Positions 5,421 to 7,759 of a DNA stretch of 7,759 nucleotides are shown piece by piece (position 1 is the first letter of the stretch; each line of letters starts with the position of its first letter). Source of the DNA: Clostridia bacterium (GTDB taxonomy: Bacteria > Bacillota > Clostridia > DSM-8532); NCBI GenBank assembly GCA_026418215.1, contig JAOABT010000618.1:1-7759 (forward strand). The letters are read 5' to 3'. The position numbers and the translations under genes are program-made. The notes under the pieces were generated by a model that ran no database searches, was not told where the DNA came from, and saw nothing but the letters and a program-made list of their open reading frames with translations.

Positions 5421-7427
5421 GTGAATAAAAAAACATATTACATTACGACGCCTATTTACTACCCCAGCGGCAAGCTGCACATCGGTCATTCCTACACAAC
5501 GGTTGCAGCCGATGCCATGGCTCGATATAAAAGACTCCAGGGCTACGAGGTCATGTTCCTGACCGGAACCGACGAGCATGGACAGAAAATTCAGCGCATT
5601 GCAGCAGAAAACAACGTCACCCCCAAGCAATACGTCGATAAGATCGTCGACGGTATCAAGAGCCTGTGGCGCCTCATGGACATTACCTATGACAAGTTCA
5701 TCAGGACAACAGATGAGGAGCATATCCAGGCTGTTCAAAAGATTTTTAAGGCCCTTTATGATAAAGGCGATATTTATAAAAGTGAGTATGAGGGCTGGTA
5801 TTGCACGCCCTGCGAGTCCTTCTGGACTGAGACCCAGCTGGTTGACGGGAAATGCCCCGACTGCGGCAGAGCCGTTGAGAAAACCCGTGAGGAAAGCTAT
5901 TTCTTTAAGCTCTCCAAGTATCAGGATGCGCTTATCAAGCTTCTTGAGGAAAATCCCGAATTCATTCAGCCTACCTCAAGAAGAAATGAAATGCTCAATA
6001 ACTTCCTAAGACCCGGACTTGAGGATTTGTGCGTTTCCCGTACCTCCTTCAACTGGGGCGTTCCGGTTACCTTTGATAATAAGCATGTCGTCTATGTATG
6101 GATTGACGCGCTTTCCAACTATATCACGGCTTTAGGCTACCTCTCTGAAAAGGATGAAAATTATCGTAAGTTCTGGCCTGCCGATGTGCATCTGGTGGGC
6201 AAGGAAATCGTGCGCTTTCACACCATCATTTGGCCCGCCATGCTGATGGCCCTTGATATTCCGCTTCCCAAGCAGGTGTTCGGCCACGGCTGGCTGGTGC
6301 TTGAGGGCGGAAAGATGTCCAAGTCCAAGGGTAATGTGGTGGACCCCGTTGTCCTTGTTGAAAAATACGGGCTGGATGCCATACGCTACTTCCTCCTGCG
6401 TGAGGTTCCCTTCGGCGCAGACGGCGTCTTCTCCAATGAAGCCCTCATCAACCGCATTAATTCCGATTTGGCCAACGACCTCGGAAACCTTGTCAGCAGA
6501 ACCTCGGCCATGATCATCAAATACTTTGGCGGCGTCCTCCCCGAAGCCAGAGAAGCCGGCGACTTTGACAACGATCTCATCAGCGTTGTCAGCCAGGCCA
6601 AGGCCAAGACCGAGGAGCTTTTGGATAAGCTCCAGTTCAGCACAGCGCTCACAGAAATCTGGAAGGTCGTCTCAAGAACGAATAAATATATCGATGAAAC
6701 CATGCCGTGGGCCCTTGCCAAGGATGAGGCCAAAAAGCCGCGTCTTGCTCAGGTCCTTTATAATCTTGCCGAAAGCATTCGCGTCGTGTCGATTCTCATA
6801 CAGCCCTTCATGCCCCAAACACCTGCAAAAATCTGGTCCCAGCTCGCTATTCCACAAAACCAGAGGGATTGGAGCAGCGCCGGGACCTGGGGGCTTTACG
6901 CACCCCATGCACCGGTTTCTCAGGGCGAGATTATCTTCCCGAGAATCGATATAGCCAAGGAATTGGAAGCCCTTGCGGCCACTAGCGCCCCTGCGGCCTC
7001 AGAAACCTCCAAGGACGAGGGCAAGAAGGCTGCCAAACAGGAAAATGCTAAGGCGGAAGCGAAGGCTCCTGAGGCTAAGGAAGCGCCGGAGGGCATTCAG
7101 CTTATTGGCATCGAAGATTTTGGCAAGCTTGACCTCAGAGTGGTCAAGGTGCTCACCTGCGAGAGAGTCGAGAAGAGCGACAAGCTTTTAAAGCTCAAGG
7201 TTCAGCTTGGAAACGAAGAAAGGCAGGTTGTGTCCGGCATTGCCCAATATTACACGCCCGAAGAAATGGTGGGCAAAACCTTGATATTGGTTGCCAACCT
7301 CAAGCCGGCCAAGCTCCGTGGCATCGAAAGCCAGGGTATGATTTTGGCTGCATCAGACAAGGAGTCCGGCAAGCTGGTGCTTGTAACCGTTGAAGCTGAA
7401 ATACCAACGGGTACAAAGGTGAGCTAG
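5421..7427 (+). CDS. metG: Methionyl-tRNA synthetase with C-terminal tRNA-binding domain
   Basis: Class I aminoacyl-tRNA synthetase of 668 residues that charges tRNA-Met in the cytosol. The Rossmann catalytic domain carries HIGH (20-23), GTDEHGQKI (49-57) and KMSKS (298-302). A zinc knuckle in the connective peptide has four cysteines: Cys128-x2-Cys131 and Cys145-x2-Cys148. YVWIDALSNY marks the methionine/adenylate pocket region. The helical anticodon-binding domain spans about 350-512 and includes NKYIDETMPWALAKDE. A low-complexity Ala/Lys/Glu-rich linker (about 514-557) leads to a Trbp111/EMAPII-like OB-fold (558-668) that binds tRNA and dimerises in related enzymes. The start is GTG 5421, with GGAGG at 5406-5410 (ten-base spacing) and MNKKTYYITTPIYYPSGKLH as the normal N-terminus. 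No SAM or T-box riboswitch fits in the 72-base gap before it. The tatD start lies downstream, as in many Firmicutes. No convincing terminator follows the stop. Confidence 0.97.
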   Translation: MNKKTYYITTPIYYPSGKLHIGHSYTTVAADAMARYKRLQGYEVMFLTGTDEHGQKIQRIAAENNVTPKQYVDKIVDGIKSLWRLMDITYDKFIRTTDEEHIQAVQKIFKALYDKGDIYKSEYEGWYCTPCESFWTETQLVDGKCPDCGRAVEKTREESYFFKLSKYQDALIKLLEENPEFIQPTSRRNEMLNNFLRPGLEDLCVSRTSFNWGVPVTFDNKHVVYVWIDALSNYITALGYLSEKDENYRKFWPADVHLVGKEIVRFHTIIWPAMLMALDIPLPKQVFGHGWLVLEGGKMSKSKGNVVDPVVLVEKYGLDAIRYFLLREVPFGADGVFSNEALINRINSDLANDLGNLVSRTSAMIIKYFGGVLPEAREAGDFDNDLISVVSQAKAKTEELLDKLQFSTALTEIWKVVSRTNKYIDETMPWALAKDEAKKPRLAQVLYNLAESIRVVSILIQPFMPQTPAKIWSQLAIPQNQRDWSSAGTWGLYAPHAPVSQGEIIFPRIDIAKELEALAATSAPAASETSKDEGKKAAKQENAKAEAKAPEAKEAPEGIQLIGIEDFGKLDLRVVKVLTCERVEKSDKLLKLKVQLGNEERQVVSGIAQYYTPEEMVGKTLILVANLKPAKLRGIESQGMILAASDKESGKLVLVTVEAEIPTGTKVS

Positions 7428-7484
7428 GTTACGCTCTGGTGGGCTTGCTTGTGAAAGGCCGGGTTCTTGCTCGCTTGTATAAAA

Positions 7485-7531
7485 GGTTTAAGGTCTGTTT
7501 AAGCCAGAAATGCTTAAATGGCTCTTAAGCA
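7485..7531 (+). repeat. Cluster of overlapping TTAA-cored inverted repeats
   Basis: Three potential stems overlap. H1 pairs GGTTTAA (7485-7491) with TTAAGCC (7499-7505), with one G-U. H2 pairs AAGCCA (7501-7506) with TGGCT and following bases (7519-7528). H3 pairs TGCTTAA (7511-7517) with TTAAGCA (7525-7531) around a 7-base loop. H1 and H3 can coexist; H2 excludes both. No U run follows, so a simple terminator is not supported. It lies in the 259-base non-coding gap between metG and tatD, where I see no gene and no strong promoter. Confidence 0.4.
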
Positions 7532-7686
7532 AGGCAAAACCAGGCTATTTCTTGAGGTAAACACTTTACGCTAAGGCCACAAACACACCACATAGACGTT
7601 AAACGACATAATAGACGAAAACGAAAAGCGAGTAGGCCATGACCATTAGAACGGTCTATAAGCAAAGATAACATGGAGAGACACGC

Positions 7687-7759
7687 TTGATAGATTCACA
7701 TGCGCATTATAATGATGAGAAATTTGATGCCGACCGGGATGAGGTTTTAAAGCTGTCTC
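7687..7759 (+). CDS. tatD: TatD-family metal-dependent hydrolase/DNase, 3' end outside the window
   Basis: The first 24 codons of a TatD-family protein are present and run off the window edge. The visible N-terminus, LIDSHAHYNDEKFDADRDEV (first residue read as Met), matches the family opening, with the metal-binding HxH pair at residues 5 and 7. TatD proteins are TIM-barrel hydrolases with 3'-5' exonuclease activity on DNA, usually about 255 residues and cytosolic. The start is taken as TTG 7687. GGAGAG (7675-7680) lies six bases upstream, the in-frame TAA at 7669-7671 closes the frame to the left, and no ATG or GTG lies between. It is placed after metG, the order known from Bacillus and many Clostridia. 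The gap of 259 bases suggests a separate promoter or a long leader, but none is clear. Confidence 0.9.
   Translation, partial: MIDSHAHYNDEKFDADRDEVLKLS

Noticed and set aside
7639..7671. Ten-codon ATG reading frame before tatD
   Set aside because: There is no ribosome binding site ahead of it and nothing else supports translation.

Overview
The window looks like chromosomal DNA of an anaerobic, Clostridia-like Firmicute. This rests on the Firmicute-style MetG with a fused C-terminal tRNA-binding domain, the metG-tatD gene order, strong AGGAGG-type ribosome binding sites, GTG and TTG starts, and protein sequences of low-to-medium GC Clostridia type. No mobile element, CRISPR array, tRNA or rRNA is visible. 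Placement below phylum or class is a guess.

Left part (1-2464, + strand): a sucrose utilisation cluster. A 5'-truncated GH32 sucrose-6-phosphate hydrolase is joined through a TAATG stop/start overlap to a PfkB-family fructokinase. Together they would convert PTS-imported sucrose-6-phosphate to glucose-6-phosphate plus fructose, and then phosphorylate the fructose. Directly downstream lies a badly decayed LacI-family regulator gene. It still has its ribosome binding site and the start of its DNA-binding domain, but it carries several deletions and frameshifts. It is probably the relic of the local sucrose repressor.

Middle part (2472-4706, - strand): a two-gene operon of a MATE-family multidrug/toxin exporter followed by a HAD-superfamily hydrolase, again joined by TAATG. 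A TATAAT promoter element lies upstream and a 10-bp stem intrinsic terminator lies downstream, in the convergent gap next to the lacI relic.

Right part (4857-7759, + strand): housekeeping genes. An IspF-type protein (MEP isoprenoid pathway) comes first. It is clearly related to 2-C-methyl-D-erythritol 2,4-cyclodiphosphate synthase but altered at several normally conserved active-site positions. Next comes metG (methionyl-tRNA synthetase) behind its own extended -10 promoter. A 259-bp non-coding gap with overlapping TTAA-cored inverted repeats follows, and then the first 24 codons of tatD, starting at TTG.

Most of the window is ordinary. The points that deserve a second look are the lacI relic, the divergent IspF, the HAD protein with Tyr at the second motif I position, and the alternative-hairpin cluster between metG and tatD. 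I do not see a clearly new biological system.
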